Assembly: GCA_964413425.1 (NCBI GenBank)
Contig: CAYPST010000007.1
Span: 1 to 64,000 of the forward strand
From: DATFLS01 sp964413425
GTDB lineage: Bacteria > Fidelibacterota > JAANXI01
Length of the DNA stretch: 64,000 nt
Reading direction: 5' to 3'
In this document: piece after piece, positions 7,324-15,478 of the stretch
Layout: every line of letters starts with the position of its first letter
Position numbering within the stretch: the first letter of the stretch is position 1
Position numbers and translations under genes: made by a program
Notes under the pieces: generated by a model
The model's input: the letters and a program-made list of their open reading frames with translations, nothing else
What the model was told of the DNA's origin: nothing
Database searches by the model: none

Positions 7324-7989
7324 ATGGCTCCGGTATTTTCCATTGTAATCTGGGATATGGATGGTGTCCTCATTGATTCCGAGCGGTACTGGTCGGATGA
7401 GGAGTTCTTTTTCCTGAAAGAAGCCGTCCCTGACTGGGGCGAGGTGGACGAATCACTCTTTGTCGGCAGAAGCATCGACGGCATGTACGAAATCTTAACC
7501 CGGCGATATCATCTGGAGATGGATTATAAGGAGTATCGGGAAAATTACGACCAGATGGCAGAACGCATTTACAGGCAGAAAGCAGAGATAATGCCGCAGG
7601 CCTGTGAGGCCCTGGCATCTCTGGAAGAGAAACAGATTCAGCAGATACTGGCGTCCTCATCGCCGCACACCTGGATAAAAACTGCACTGGAACGGTTCCG
7701 GCTGGGACCATTCTTTGAGGCAGTTATCAGTGCAGATGATGTAGGCGGCAGAGGAAAACCGTATCCTGACATCTATCAGTATACCTGTGAACAACTGGAC
7801 CAGCCGACCTCAACAATGATTGTCATAGAAGATTCCATCGCCGGGGTAGAGGCAGCACATGGCGCCGGATTGAATGTACTGGGATTTATATCCGAAGAGA
7901 ATACACAAAACCTGCAGCAGGCAGACGGGATTATTCACGATCTCAGAGAGATCATCCGGATCGTTGACCACGGGATTCCTCGCCAATGA
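7324..7989 (+). CDS. HAD-superfamily phosphatase/phosphomutase (beta-PGM-like)
   Basis: A 221-residue HAD hydrolase. Motif I WDMDGVLIDSE supplies nucleophile Asp11 and acid/base Asp13, motif II is ASSSP, motif III lies in GRGKPYPDIY (Lys) and motif IV in VIEDSIAGVEAA. A helical cap (about 20-85) gives the C1-cap arrangement of beta-phosphoglucomutase and hexitol/2-deoxyglucose-6-phosphate phosphatases (YniC, YqaB). The substrate is not decidable. It is tightly coupled to the upstream YqaA-like gene. Confidence 0.85.
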   Translation: MAPVFSIVIWDMDGVLIDSERYWSDEEFFFLKEAVPDWGEVDESLFVGRSIDGMYEILTRRYHLEMDYKEYRENYDQMAERIYRQKAEIMPQACEALASLEEKQIQQILASSSPHTWIKTALERFRLGPFFEAVISADDVGGRGKPYPDIYQYTCEQLDQPTSTMIVIEDSIAGVEAAHGAGLNVLGFISEENTQNLQQADGIIHDLREIIRIVDHGIPRQ

Positions 7990-8190
7990 GTGCCGATTAT
8001 CCGTTTTATTGGATAATGAGAAACTTGACGTATTTGAACGTAACGATATTTTTCGCTGGTGTTACCATGGGATGCGATACCATATCCGAACAGCCACCCT
8101 TTTTCTATGGAGCTACATTGCATTGCATACGCAGTGAACAACGGAAATATGGTATATGCCGAATTCAGACTGATTCGCGGATAGTTCATT

Positions 8191-8949
8191 ATGATAGAAG
8201 CATTACAGAGCTTTGATCTTCATCTCATCGAATGGTTGCTGGTGTTTCTGTGCGGCATATTCGTGGGAATGGCGAAGACTGGTATCGCAGGCCTGGGTAT
8301 GCTGGTGGTTGCAGTCCTGGCTGCCATCTTTGGAGGGAAACTGTCCACGGGAATTCTCTTGCCCATGCTCTGTGTGGGGGATCTCTTTGCCGTCAAATAT
8401 TATAACCGGCACGCCGAGTGGAAATACGTCTGGAAGCTGATGCCCTGGGCACTCACCGGAGTGCTGACTGGTGTGATGGTCGGACATCTGGTGTCGGACA
8501 CGATATTCAAAACTATCATGGGGATCATTATTCTTTCCTGCATCGCTCTGATGATCTGGCAGGATACCCGATCCGAGGGGATTCTCATACCGGATTACTG
8601 GTGGTTTGCGGCACTCATGGGCCTGCTGGGCGGATTTGCCACTATGATGGGGAATGCCGCCGGACCGATCATGGCGATTTATCTGCTCTCCATGCGGCTG
8701 CCCAAGAATAATTATATCGGTACGACCGCCTGGTTCTTCCTGATCGTGAATTACCTGAAAATCCCATTCCATGTCCTGGTCTGGAACACCATTACGCTGC
8801 AGTCCCTTGCGCTGGATCTCACCATTCTCCCGGCGATTGCTCTGGGCGCGCTGTTTGGCGTCCGGGCGGTCCGTCATATCCCGGAAAAAGTCTATCGAAT
8901 ATTTATTATGTCGGTCACGTCATTCGCCGGGATTATGCTATTCTTTTGA
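8191..8949 (+). CDS. TauE/SafE family sulfite/organosulfonate exporter
   Basis: A 252-residue integral membrane protein with about eight helices in two pseudo-repeats. The family signature GIFVGMAKTGIAGLGML is at the N-terminus and the matching GGFATMMGNAAGPIMAIYLL starts the second half. TauE/SafE proteins move sulfite, sulfoacetate and related anions. Two sulfur-handling genes lie 3-4 kb upstream, though they are not in the same operon. The stop TGA overlaps the ATG of the next mini-ORF (TGATG). The 200-bp gap before it holds no convincing gene. Confidence 0.85.
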   Translation: MIEALQSFDLHLIEWLLVFLCGIFVGMAKTGIAGLGMLVVAVLAAIFGGKLSTGILLPMLCVGDLFAVKYYNRHAEWKYVWKLMPWALTGVLTGVMVGHLVSDTIFKTIMGIIILSCIALMIWQDTRSEGILIPDYWWFAALMGLLGGFATMMGNAAGPIMAIYLLSMRLPKNNYIGTTAWFFLIVNYLKIPFHVLVWNTITLQSLALDLTILPAIALGALFGVRAVRHIPEKVYRIFIMSVTSFAGIMLFF

Positions 8950-9074
8950 TGTTTGATCGGAAGAAGGTGGACGGATGAGGGCTGTTTAAACCGACACCGG
9001 CTGAGGTTGAAGCACAGGAGGATGATTATCTATTGCATCCGGAAACTATTTTTTCGATATTTATGCCGTGGTAA
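8949..9074 (+). CDS. Coupled mini-ORF with an in-frame TGA at codon 10
   Basis: ATG 8949 overlaps the TauE stop (TGATG). The frame reads MFDRKKVDG, a TGA at 8976-8978, then GLFKPTPAEVEAQEDDYLL and HPETIFSIFMPW to TAA 9072. The part after the TGA looks protein-like (acidic helix, aromatic C-terminus). No Cys is near, so selenocysteine is less likely than at 2124. A Trp TGG-to-TGA mutation or a non-coding coincidence are alternatives. No family recognised. Confidence 0.3.
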
Positions 9075-9087
9075 GAGATACAGTGGG

Positions 9088-9120
9088 GGTAGCGCAGTCC
9101 GGTTGAGCGCATCCCGACGG
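9088..9120 (+). repeat. Partial tRNA-Pro-like copy A
   Basis: Positions 9089-9110 are identical over 22 nt to the D-arm region of the tRNA-Pro gene (9265-9286). It then diverges into ATCCCGACGGGTC, which instead resembles copy C at about 9439-9462. It is a broken tRNA duplicate. Confidence 0.6.
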
Positions 9121-9258
9121 GTCATCGATTCCTCGAACAAACTGTCCGAGGGCTTATCGGCCGTTCGCAAAACGGGAGCCACAGGGAAAGGGGCCTGGAA
9201 AGTGGCACTGAGATCGGACATGAAGCTCCCAGAGTTACTTGACAGGTGATATAGGTTT

Positions 9259-9334
9259 CGGGGTGTAGCGCAGTCCGGTTGAGCGCGCTTCGTTCGGGAC
9301 GAAGAGGTCCCCGGTTCAAATCCGGGCACCCCGA
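9259..9334 (+). tRNA. tRNA-Pro (CGG)
   Basis: Full cloverleaf: acceptor CGGGGTG/CACCCCG, D-arm with GCGC..GCGC, anticodon stem CTTCG/CGAAG around TTCGGGA giving anticodon CGG, and T-arm CCCGG-TTCAAAT-CCGGG. Discriminator A; the 3' CCA is not encoded. It is flanked on both sides by partial copies of its own 5' part. Confidence 0.93.
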
Positions 9335-9436
9335 CTTGTTCTTTCCTCCGAACCTTCCGTTCACTGGGTAAGTGATCAACCTCCGCCGGCGCTTCCGGAC
9401 ACTCACGAGTCCAAATGATACACGGGATCACCGCCG

Positions 9437-9462
9437 GTCGGTTGAGCGCGTCCCGGCGGGTC
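9437..9462 (+). repeat. Partial tRNA-like copy C
   Basis: CGGTTGAGCGCGTCCCGGCG resembles the D-arm to anticodon side of copy A (CGGTTGAGCGCATCCCGACG). It lacks the rest of a tRNA. With copy A it frames the intact tRNA-Pro, as expected for integration or duplication scars. Confidence 0.45.
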
Positions 9463-9635
9463 GGGAATCAGATATGCTCTTCGCAATGGCAGGATAGTGT
9501 GGTATTTTTTAATCACAACTGACCCGACAGATCCCCGCAGTGTATCGGAAGGAGAAGCATTCCTGGCTTCATTATACCCGTTTTCCCTGCTATCGTTAGA
9601 ACTAATGAGAAGAATGGCTTTCCACTAATCGAGGG

Positions 9636-9664
9636 TTGACAAAGGGGAAATCCTGTAGTATACT
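9636..9664 (+). promoter_or_regulatory. Promoter of the aroH-aroF leader
   Basis: TTGACA (9636-9641), 17-nt spacer, TATACT (9659-9664). The -10 is embedded in a perfect 12-nt palindrome GTAGTATACTAC (9655-9666), a possible repressor site. Confidence 0.8.
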
Positions 9665-9698
9665 ACCATACAAATTTAATCAACGTGGTACAGGAACC

Positions 9699-9824
9699 AT
9701 GAATTATTATCGACTTCACCTATTCGCGACTGTTGAGCAGATGGCGAATGCGGTGTATAATCGTCGATACTTTTATTTTTCTTTTTTTTGTGGTTCCCAC
9801 GTTGATGTGAGTAAGTTTACTTAA
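9699..9824 (+). CDS. Phe/Tyr-rich attenuator leader peptide
   Basis: A 41-residue leader peptide starting at ATG 9699 after AGGAACC. It contains the run YFYFSFF at codons 24-30 plus Tyr3, Tyr4, Phe9, Tyr20 and Phe40. It precedes chorismate mutase and DAHP synthase, whose products feed Phe/Tyr synthesis, so ribosome stalling on Phe/Tyr codons would report aminoacyl-tRNA supply. The codons just after FF (32-35) contain the antiterminator arm. This is the arrangement of the pheA-type leader of enterobacteria, though this peptide is longer. Confidence 0.75.
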   Translation: MNYYRLHLFATVEQMANAVYNRRYFYFSFFCGSHVDVSKFT

Positions 9825-9860
9825 TTTCACATTAAAACTTAACTCCAGAAAGCGTGGGAA
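9794..9860 (+). promoter_or_regulatory. Antiterminator and competing leader hairpins
   Basis: TTCCCACG (9794-9801) is exactly complementary to CGTGGGAA (9853-9860), the 5' arm of the terminator, so it can form an antiterminator. A hairpin TAAGTTT/AAACTTA (9812-9818 with 9835-9841) lies inside the loop and would bring the arms together. GTGG/CCAC (9790-9793 with 9797-9800) could sequester the antiterminator arm when the ribosome is not stalled. Confidence 0.7.
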
Positions 9861-9889
9861 GTCACAATGACTCCCACGCTTTTTTATTT
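9849..9889 (+). terminator. Intrinsic attenuator terminator upstream of aroH
   Basis: AAAGCGTGGG (9849-9858) pairs with CCCACGCTTT (9873-9882), continued across one bulged A by AGTCA/TGACT with a CAA loop. A T-rich run (TTTTTTATTTT, 9880-9890) follows. It ends 22 nt before the aroH start. Confidence 0.9.
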
Positions 9890-9911
9890 TGTAATAGAAG
9901 CGGAGGAAACA

Positions 9912-10283
9912 ATGGCTTTGATGTGCCGGGGCGTGCGTGGCGCGACGACTGTTGAATCAAACGACCGGGAAGAAATACTCACACGAACAGAAGAATTGCT
10001 GCTCCAGATGATTGAGAGCAACGGGATTGAATCCGAACATGTGGCAAGTGTCATATTTACGACCACGCCTGATGTCAATGCAGAGTATCCGGCACTGGCG
10101 GCCCGGAAGCTGGGCTGGTACGATCAGGCGTTGCTCTGCGGGCATGAAATGAATGTTCCGGGTGGGCTGCAGCACTGCATTCGTGTTCTGATCCACTGGA
10201 ATACCACCAAAGATATTGCAGAAATACAACATATTTATATCAATGGTGCGGAGGTGCTGCGACCCGAACATGCTCTGGAATAA
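9912..10283 (+). CDS. aroH: Chorismate mutase, AroH (monofunctional) type
   Basis: A 123-residue AroH-fold chorismate mutase converting chorismate to prephenate for Phe/Tyr. ATG 9912 follows CGGAGG. Seen: RGVRGATTVESN at the N-terminus (the conserved Arg of the active site), VASVIFTTTPDVNAEYPA, ALLCGHEMNVPGGLQHCIRV (conserved Glu, Cys and Arg region) and the C-terminal IQHIYINGAEVLRPE. Length matches Bacillus AroH. It is the first structural gene after the aromatic attenuator and lies 51 bp upstream of DAHP synthase. Confidence 0.93.
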   Translation: MALMCRGVRGATTVESNDREEILTRTEELLLQMIESNGIESEHVASVIFTTTPDVNAEYPALAARKLGWYDQALLCGHEMNVPGGLQHCIRVLIHWNTTKDIAEIQHIYINGAEVLRPEHALE

Positions 10284-10334
10284 ATGAAATCCTTACAACT
10301 AATATATTTGAATCATACGAAAGGGAAGAGGTTT

Positions 10335-11402
10335 ATGATTATCATAATGAAGCGAAATGCAGGCGAAGACGAGATACAACGGGTGAGTGATGAAGTGAAA
10401 GACTATGGTTTTCAGGTGCATCTGTCACATGGGACCGAACGAACCATTATCGGTATCATTGGTGATGAGCGTGGACTGGAAAAGGAACATTTTGAAAGTT
10501 TGCCTGGTGTGCAGGACATTTTGCCAGTCCTCAGACCCTACAAACTGGCCAGCCGCGATTTCCATCCGGAAGATACTGTTGTCGACGTGAAGGGAGTCAA
10601 AATTGGGGGCCCGGAGGTGGTGATTATGGCCGGGCCCTGTTCGGTGGAGAACCGGGAACAGTTAATGGCCACGGCCGGAGCCGTGAAAAGCGCAGGTGCA
10701 AAAATACTGCGAGGTGGTGCTTTTAAACCCCGAACATCTCCCTATAGTTTTCAGGGATTAGGTGAGGAAGGCCTGCGGCTGCTGAGAGAAGTAGGAGATG
10801 AAACCGACCTCGCCGTCGTGACAGAGGTTATGGCTCCCGAACAAGTGGATTTGGTATGCCGGTATACGGATGTTTTGCAGATAGGCGCACGGAATATGCA
10901 AAATTATAATCTGCTCCATGCGGTGGGAAACACGGATTTTCCTGTGCTTCTGAAGCGAGGTTTCTCCTCGAAGATTGATGAGTTGCTGTTGGCGGCTGAA
11001 TATATCTTATCCCACGGCAACTATGATGTTATGCTGTGTGAACGCGGCATAAGAACATTTGATTCTAAATATACCCGAAATACTCTTGACATCAATGCTA
11101 TTGCGGTATTAAAAGAAGTATCGCATCTTCCGGTCATTATCGATCCCAGTCATTCAACCGGCAAGTGGGAGTACGTAAGTGCTGCCTCCCGAGCGGCTGT
11201 GGCCGCAGGAGCGGATGGGTTACTCATCGAAGTGCATCCCAATCCCACCAAAGCCTTATCTGACGGCAGACAGTCGTTGCTACCCGAGAATTTCGATCAA
11301 TTAGTGGCACAGATCCAAGTCATCGCGCAGGCAATTAATCGAAATGTCGATTTCACGGGGCAAGAAACCGATGTGAAAGAGAACCCATTGATGCAGGAAT
11401 AA
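10335..11402 (+). CDS. aroF: DAHP synthase, type I-beta (AroF/AroG-like)
   Basis: A 355-residue 3-deoxy-7-phosphoheptulonate synthase, the entry step of the shikimate pathway. ATG 10335 (after GGGAAGAGG) begins MIIIMKRNAGEDEI, the N-terminal ferredoxin-like regulatory domain seen in Thermotoga-type enzymes (about 1-70). The barrel has MAGPCSVENREQL, LRGGAFKPRTSPYSFQG, IGARNMQNYNLL, LLKRGF, CERGIRTF and IIDPSHSTGKW. The N-terminal domain usually mediates Tyr/Phe feedback, so the operon appears to be controlled by both attenuation and allostery. No fused chorismate mutase domain. Confidence 0.95.
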   Translation: MIIIMKRNAGEDEIQRVSDEVKDYGFQVHLSHGTERTIIGIIGDERGLEKEHFESLPGVQDILPVLRPYKLASRDFHPEDTVVDVKGVKIGGPEVVIMAGPCSVENREQLMATAGAVKSAGAKILRGGAFKPRTSPYSFQGLGEEGLRLLREVGDETDLAVVTEVMAPEQVDLVCRYTDVLQIGARNMQNYNLLHAVGNTDFPVLLKRGFSSKIDELLLAAEYILSHGNYDVMLCERGIRTFDSKYTRNTLDINAIAVLKEVSHLPVIIDPSHSTGKWEYVSAASRAAVAAGADGLLIEVHPNPTKALSDGRQSLLPENFDQLVAQIQVIAQAINRNVDFTGQETDVKENPLMQE

Positions 11403-11738
11403 AAGTTCTTCCGTCAGCGGGGACGACAACCAGGGGGTGGATCGGGCCAACGCCTGTTAGCTGCAGGGTGAAAACCGATACGTAAAGTTGAGTCTTACAC
11501 CCCTCCGCCGGCCCAGTGCAAACCCGCACTCCCCAGGAAATCTCGCAGGTACAATCGGGCTTCCTTCGATTGTGGGCAGGGAATTTCACAGAAAAGGAGA
11601 GAGAAAATTATTACCTTCTTATTCTATTGAGCTGCAGTGGAGTCAAAAGACTGTTCTCACCGGGGGAAAGGCTTTCATTCTATTGTTATTACGTATAAAT
11701 TTGGAAACAGAATAAGCGAGCAGTGTACGAGGTGAAAT
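11403..11738 (+). other. leuS 5' intergenic/leader region
   Basis: 336 bp without a credible gene. It contains hairpins AGTGC-AAACCC-GCACT (11515-11530) and ACAATCG/CGATTGT (about 11552-11574), but no T-run terminator and no T-box motif. A frame ending in NYYLLILL was examined as a Leu leader peptide and is not convincing. Confidence 0.4.
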
Positions 11739-14192
11739 ATGCAGGAGAGAAAAATACAAGAGGATACTGAGCATTATCCGCATAGGCACGTTGAAAAAAA
11801 GTGGCACACTTATTGGCGGGAGAACAAACTCCACGAACCCGATCTGGATAATCCCGGGGAGAAATTGTATACCCTGGTCATGTTTAGTTATCCATCCGGA
11901 GATAAACTTCACTGTGGGCATTGGTATAACTTTGGTCCCACCGATACCTGGGCCCGATATCAGCGCATGCAGGGCAAGGATGTCTTCGAACCGATGGGAT
12001 TCGATGCCTTCGGCCTGCCGGCAGAAAATTATGCGATTCAACATGGCATCCATCCCCATGAGAGTACCCAGGCGAATATCAAGTATATGCGTAAGCAGCT
12101 GCGAGAAATTGGTGCCATGTATGACTGGCGGAACGAGGTGGATACCAGCGATCCGGAATATTATCAGTGGACCCAGTGGATTTTCTTACAGTTGTACCAT
12201 ATGGGATTGGCCTACAAACGGAAATCACCGGTGAATTGGTGTCCGAGCTGCGAGACCGTTCTGGCAAATGAACAGGTCATTGAGGGAAAATGTGAACGCT
12301 GTGATGCCCCGGTTGTGAAGAAAAATCTGGAGCAATGGTTCTTCAAGATCACGGAGTATGCCGATGAATTGCTGGAAGGCCTGGGGCGAATCGACTGGCC
12401 TGAAAAAACCAAAGCCATGCAGCGCCACTGGATAGGGAAGAGCGTGGGCGCTGAAATATTCTTTCCACTCGCGGGCAATGAAGATCAGACCATCCGAGCC
12501 TTCACGACGCGTCCGGATACCATATTCGGGGCCACTTATATGGTGTTGGCCCCGGAACATCCTCTGGTAGAAGAGATTACGATTGGAGATCAGCATGAGG
12601 TGGTTCAGGACTACATGATGAAGGCGGAGAAGGCGAGTGACATTGAGCGATTGGCTGAAGATCGCGAAAAGACCGGTGTGTTCACCGGAGCTTACGCAAT
12701 CAATCCGTTTACGAAAGAACAAATGCCAATATGGATTGCCGATTACGTATTATATACCTACGGAACCGGAGCCATTATGGCCGTACCTGCCCACGATGAG
12801 CGCGATTTCGCGTTCGCCCGGAAATATAATTTGCCTATCCGGGAAGTGATCTCGCCGGATAGGGAATCACACGGAGCAGACGAGTGCTACACGGAGTACG
12901 GGATTCTTCTGAATTCCGGGAAGTATACCGAGATGACCTCCCGGGACGCGATGCAGCGAATTGCCGAGGATTGTGAACAGAGAGACATTGGCCGAGCGAG
13001 CGTCCAGTATCGGCTGCGCGACTGGCTTATATCGCGGCAGCGGTACTGGGGTGCACCGATTCCCATTGTATACTGCGACAAGTGCGGAACCGTCCCGGTT
13101 CCCGAAGAGGATTTGCCGGTAGAATTACCACAGGATCTGGATATCAGTGATACCAGAGAAAGCGGGATCGCCCCGCTCGGTCATTCCGAAGACTTCGTTC
13201 ACACCTCCTGCCCGGAGTGCGGGAATCCGGCCAAACGGGAAATTGATACCATGGATACTTTCGTTGATTCCTCCTGGTATTTCCTGCGCTACGTCGACGC
13301 CCACTATGATGAGGGGCCCTGGAATCCGGAGCGGGTGGAAACCTGGCTGCCGGTGGATCAATACGTCGGTGGCGCCGAGCATGCCACGATGCATTTACTC
13401 TATGCCCGGTTCGTTATTAAAGCACTGCATGACAGAGGCCTGCTGGGTTTCGATGAACCCTTTACCCGATTGCTGCACCAGGGCACAATCACCAAGGATG
13501 GGGCCAAGATGTCCAAATCGCGCGGCAATACGGTGAGCCCGGACGAATTTATCGATCAATATGGCTCGGATATTTTCCGCATGTATCTGATGTTCATGGG
13601 ACCATACGAAGAAGGCGGCGATTGGAGTGACAAAGGAATCGTCGGTATCAACCGGTTTGTGAACAGAATCTGGCGCTTGGTCCGGAACTTTACTGCAATG
13701 AAGAAAAAAACCTGTGAAGATGATACCTTACTGCGCCTGATGCACAGCACCATCAAGCAGGTCAGGGAAGATACCGAGGCCTTTAAATTCAACACGGCCC
13801 TCAGCCGTATTATGGAATACGTCAATGCTCTTTATAAAGCAGAAGAGACCGATATCGCCCGGGAAAATCTGGAAACACTCGTCCTGCTCTTAGCCCCATT
13901 TGCCCCGCATTTCACCGAGGAATTGTGGGAAATGCTGGGGCATGCACCATCAATCTTCGAACAACAGATCCCCGACTATGACGAACAGTATCTGCAACAG
14001 TCGACGGTGAATATGGTAGTCCAGGTGAATGGGAAAGTACGCGATACCTTTGATATCGCCGCCGACAGCAGTGAAGAGGAAGTCAAACAAGCCGCTCTGT
14101 CCCTGGAGAAAATCCGCAACTACATTGATGGGAAGGATGTCGTAAAAACAATCGTGATTCCAGGTCGATTAATTAATCTGGTGGTGAAATGA
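11739..14192 (+). CDS. leuS: Leucyl-tRNA synthetase
   Basis: An 817-residue class I aminoacyl-tRNA synthetase charging tRNA-Leu. The HIGH-type motif is HCGH (58-61) in SYPSGDKLHCGHWYN; the KMSKS motif is KMSKSRGN near residue 591. Between them are the zinc-ribbon Cys pairs (WCPSCETVLANEQV with CERC) and the CP1 editing domain including TTRPDTIFGATYMVLAPEHP. The C-terminal anticodon and tail domains end with MVVQVNGKVRDTF and KTIVIPGRLINLVVK. Start ATG follows GAGGTGAAAT. Length is typical for bacterial LeuRS. Confidence 0.98.
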   Translation: MQERKIQEDTEHYPHRHVEKKWHTYWRENKLHEPDLDNPGEKLYTLVMFSYPSGDKLHCGHWYNFGPTDTWARYQRMQGKDVFEPMGFDAFGLPAENYAIQHGIHPHESTQANIKYMRKQLREIGAMYDWRNEVDTSDPEYYQWTQWIFLQLYHMGLAYKRKSPVNWCPSCETVLANEQVIEGKCERCDAPVVKKNLEQWFFKITEYADELLEGLGRIDWPEKTKAMQRHWIGKSVGAEIFFPLAGNEDQTIRAFTTRPDTIFGATYMVLAPEHPLVEEITIGDQHEVVQDYMMKAEKASDIERLAEDREKTGVFTGAYAINPFTKEQMPIWIADYVLYTYGTGAIMAVPAHDERDFAFARKYNLPIREVISPDRESHGADECYTEYGILLNSGKYTEMTSRDAMQRIAEDCEQRDIGRASVQYRLRDWLISRQRYWGAPIPIVYCDKCGTVPVPEEDLPVELPQDLDISDTRESGIAPLGHSEDFVHTSCPECGNPAKREIDTMDTFVDSSWYFLRYVDAHYDEGPWNPERVETWLPVDQYVGGAEHATMHLLYARFVIKALHDRGLLGFDEPFTRLLHQGTITKDGAKMSKSRGNTVSPDEFIDQYGSDIFRMYLMFMGPYEEGGDWSDKGIVGINRFVNRIWRLVRNFTAMKKKTCEDDTLLRLMHSTIKQVREDTEAFKFNTALSRIMEYVNALYKAEETDIARENLETLVLLLAPFAPHFTEELWEMLGHAPSIFEQQIPDYDEQYLQQSTVNMVVQVNGKVRDTFDIAADSSEEEVKQAALSLEKIRNYIDGKDVVKTIVIPGRLINLVVK

Positions 14193-14216
14193 TTCGACCG
14201 CCTTTCAATACCCGCA

Positions 14217-14231
14217 CCCCGGAAACCGGGG
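14217..14231 (+). promoter_or_regulatory. GC-rich hairpin between leuS and the next gene
   Basis: CCCCGG-AAA-CCGGGG, a perfect 6-bp stem with triloop, 20 bp before the next start codon. There is no T-run, so it is more likely an mRNA stability or translation-affecting structure than a terminator. Confidence 0.35.
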
Positions 14232-14250
14232 CGGAGAGCGAGCGACAAAA

Positions 14251-15252
14251 ATGGGCCTGAAACAGGACTATGATGCTCTCCTGACTGAGAATAAACAGCT
14301 CTTCGATGACAGAGATTATCAGGGGTATCTGGAAAAGGGGAGCAAGCAGACCACATCCGACGTGTTTCTGCGGATTGGGGAAGGCCTTGCTCATCTCAGA
14401 GAGCGTCTTGAAAAACGCGCAAGTATCATTGCGCAGGAACACTCTCTATCGACATTCAATCTGTTTAACGAGATGATCGAAAACCTGAATCGGATATCCA
14501 GCCAATTCTTGCAGGAATCAGAATACTCTTTCTATCTAATTCCCGAAGTGCACTTACGGGGGTGTATTGAGATATTACAGTCGGATCGGGATCTGATACA
14601 GCGCTCCTCTGAATTTCAGACAAAAGCGGGGCGGATCCTCAATAAAGCGGAGATTACTGAACAGGATATCCAGGAGTTGGAAAAAAGGTGCCGGAACCTA
14701 TTGGAAGCAGCCACCAACCGGCAGCAGCGAATTCAGGAACTGGGTGATAAATTCAGGCATCTGGAAGAAGCAGCCGGCCGGATCGGAAAGCTTATTGATG
14801 AGCGCGACCTGAACGAAGCGCGGCACATTGCCGGCACTCTCTTCGAGCAGAAAAACGGGTTTTTAAAACCATTTTTGGATTTAATTGAACAGTTTAAAGA
14901 TCGTAAATTATTTCATACCAGACGAGTGGAATCCGGAATGTATCGGGATGAACAATCCCTGAAATTCTTTGATTTATACGTGGATGTGCTATCTCACTTA
15001 AACCAGATTCTTGATGAACAAGCCGAAAATCTCGAACTTTCGCCCTTCAAAGATAAAGCGAGCCAGGCGGCGGCGAAATTAACTGCCCTTGAAGACCAGC
15101 GGAAGGAGTTGTATGAGCAGGCTGCTCCCAGAGAATCGGAGGAAGAAGGTCAACGCGACGTTGATGAGTCCGCTTGGTCTAAGATTCCTCTGATAGCCAT
15201 CACGGCACTGATCATTCTGGTGATTACCGTCATTATAGTCCTCGTGCTTTAG
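14251..15252 (+). CDS. Unknown coiled-coil protein with C-terminal membrane anchor
   Basis: A 333-residue protein of no recognised family. Residues 1-285 are almost entirely charged helix with coiled-coil character (EQDIQELEKRCRNLLEAATN, RQQRIQELGDKFRHLEEAAG, KLTALEDQRKELYEQ). A single transmembrane segment (KIPLIAITALIILVITVIIV) sits at the extreme C-terminus, so it is a tail-anchored protein with its bulk in the cytoplasm. It follows leuS by 58 bp on the same strand. It may be an envelope or division scaffold, but that is a guess. Confidence 0.7.
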   Translation: MGLKQDYDALLTENKQLFDDRDYQGYLEKGSKQTTSDVFLRIGEGLAHLRERLEKRASIIAQEHSLSTFNLFNEMIENLNRISSQFLQESEYSFYLIPEVHLRGCIEILQSDRDLIQRSSEFQTKAGRILNKAEITEQDIQELEKRCRNLLEAATNRQQRIQELGDKFRHLEEAAGRIGKLIDERDLNEARHIAGTLFEQKNGFLKPFLDLIEQFKDRKLFHTRRVESGMYRDEQSLKFFDLYVDVLSHLNQILDEQAENLELSPFKDKASQAAAKLTALEDQRKELYEQAAPRESEEEGQRDVDESAWSKIPLIAITALIILVITVIIVLVL

Positions 15253-15478
15253 TATAATCCATGATGTAAAGTGTACTTAAAAGAAGGTCTGCAGAGAGTT
15301 CGTATCCTTCGACGTGTGCGCATGATGCGCATCAAATGGACATGGAGAATGGAAGGAGGGAGGATCGAAGAAAGGATCGTATGTTGACGGTAATTACATT
15401 AGTTTACATAATCTATCTTATCGGAACATTTATATTGAACTCATCACAACCCAAACCAGCCATACTTTCCGGTTGTTC

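Noticed and set aside
7986..8216. 76-codon frame overlapping the HAD stop (ATGA)
   Set aside because: Overlap is suggestive, but the peptide has no family features and runs into the TauE start in another frame.
11516..11698. Leu leader peptide for leuS (contains LLILL)
   Set aside because: No terminator/antiterminator pair follows, and the Leu run is short in a long unrelated peptide.
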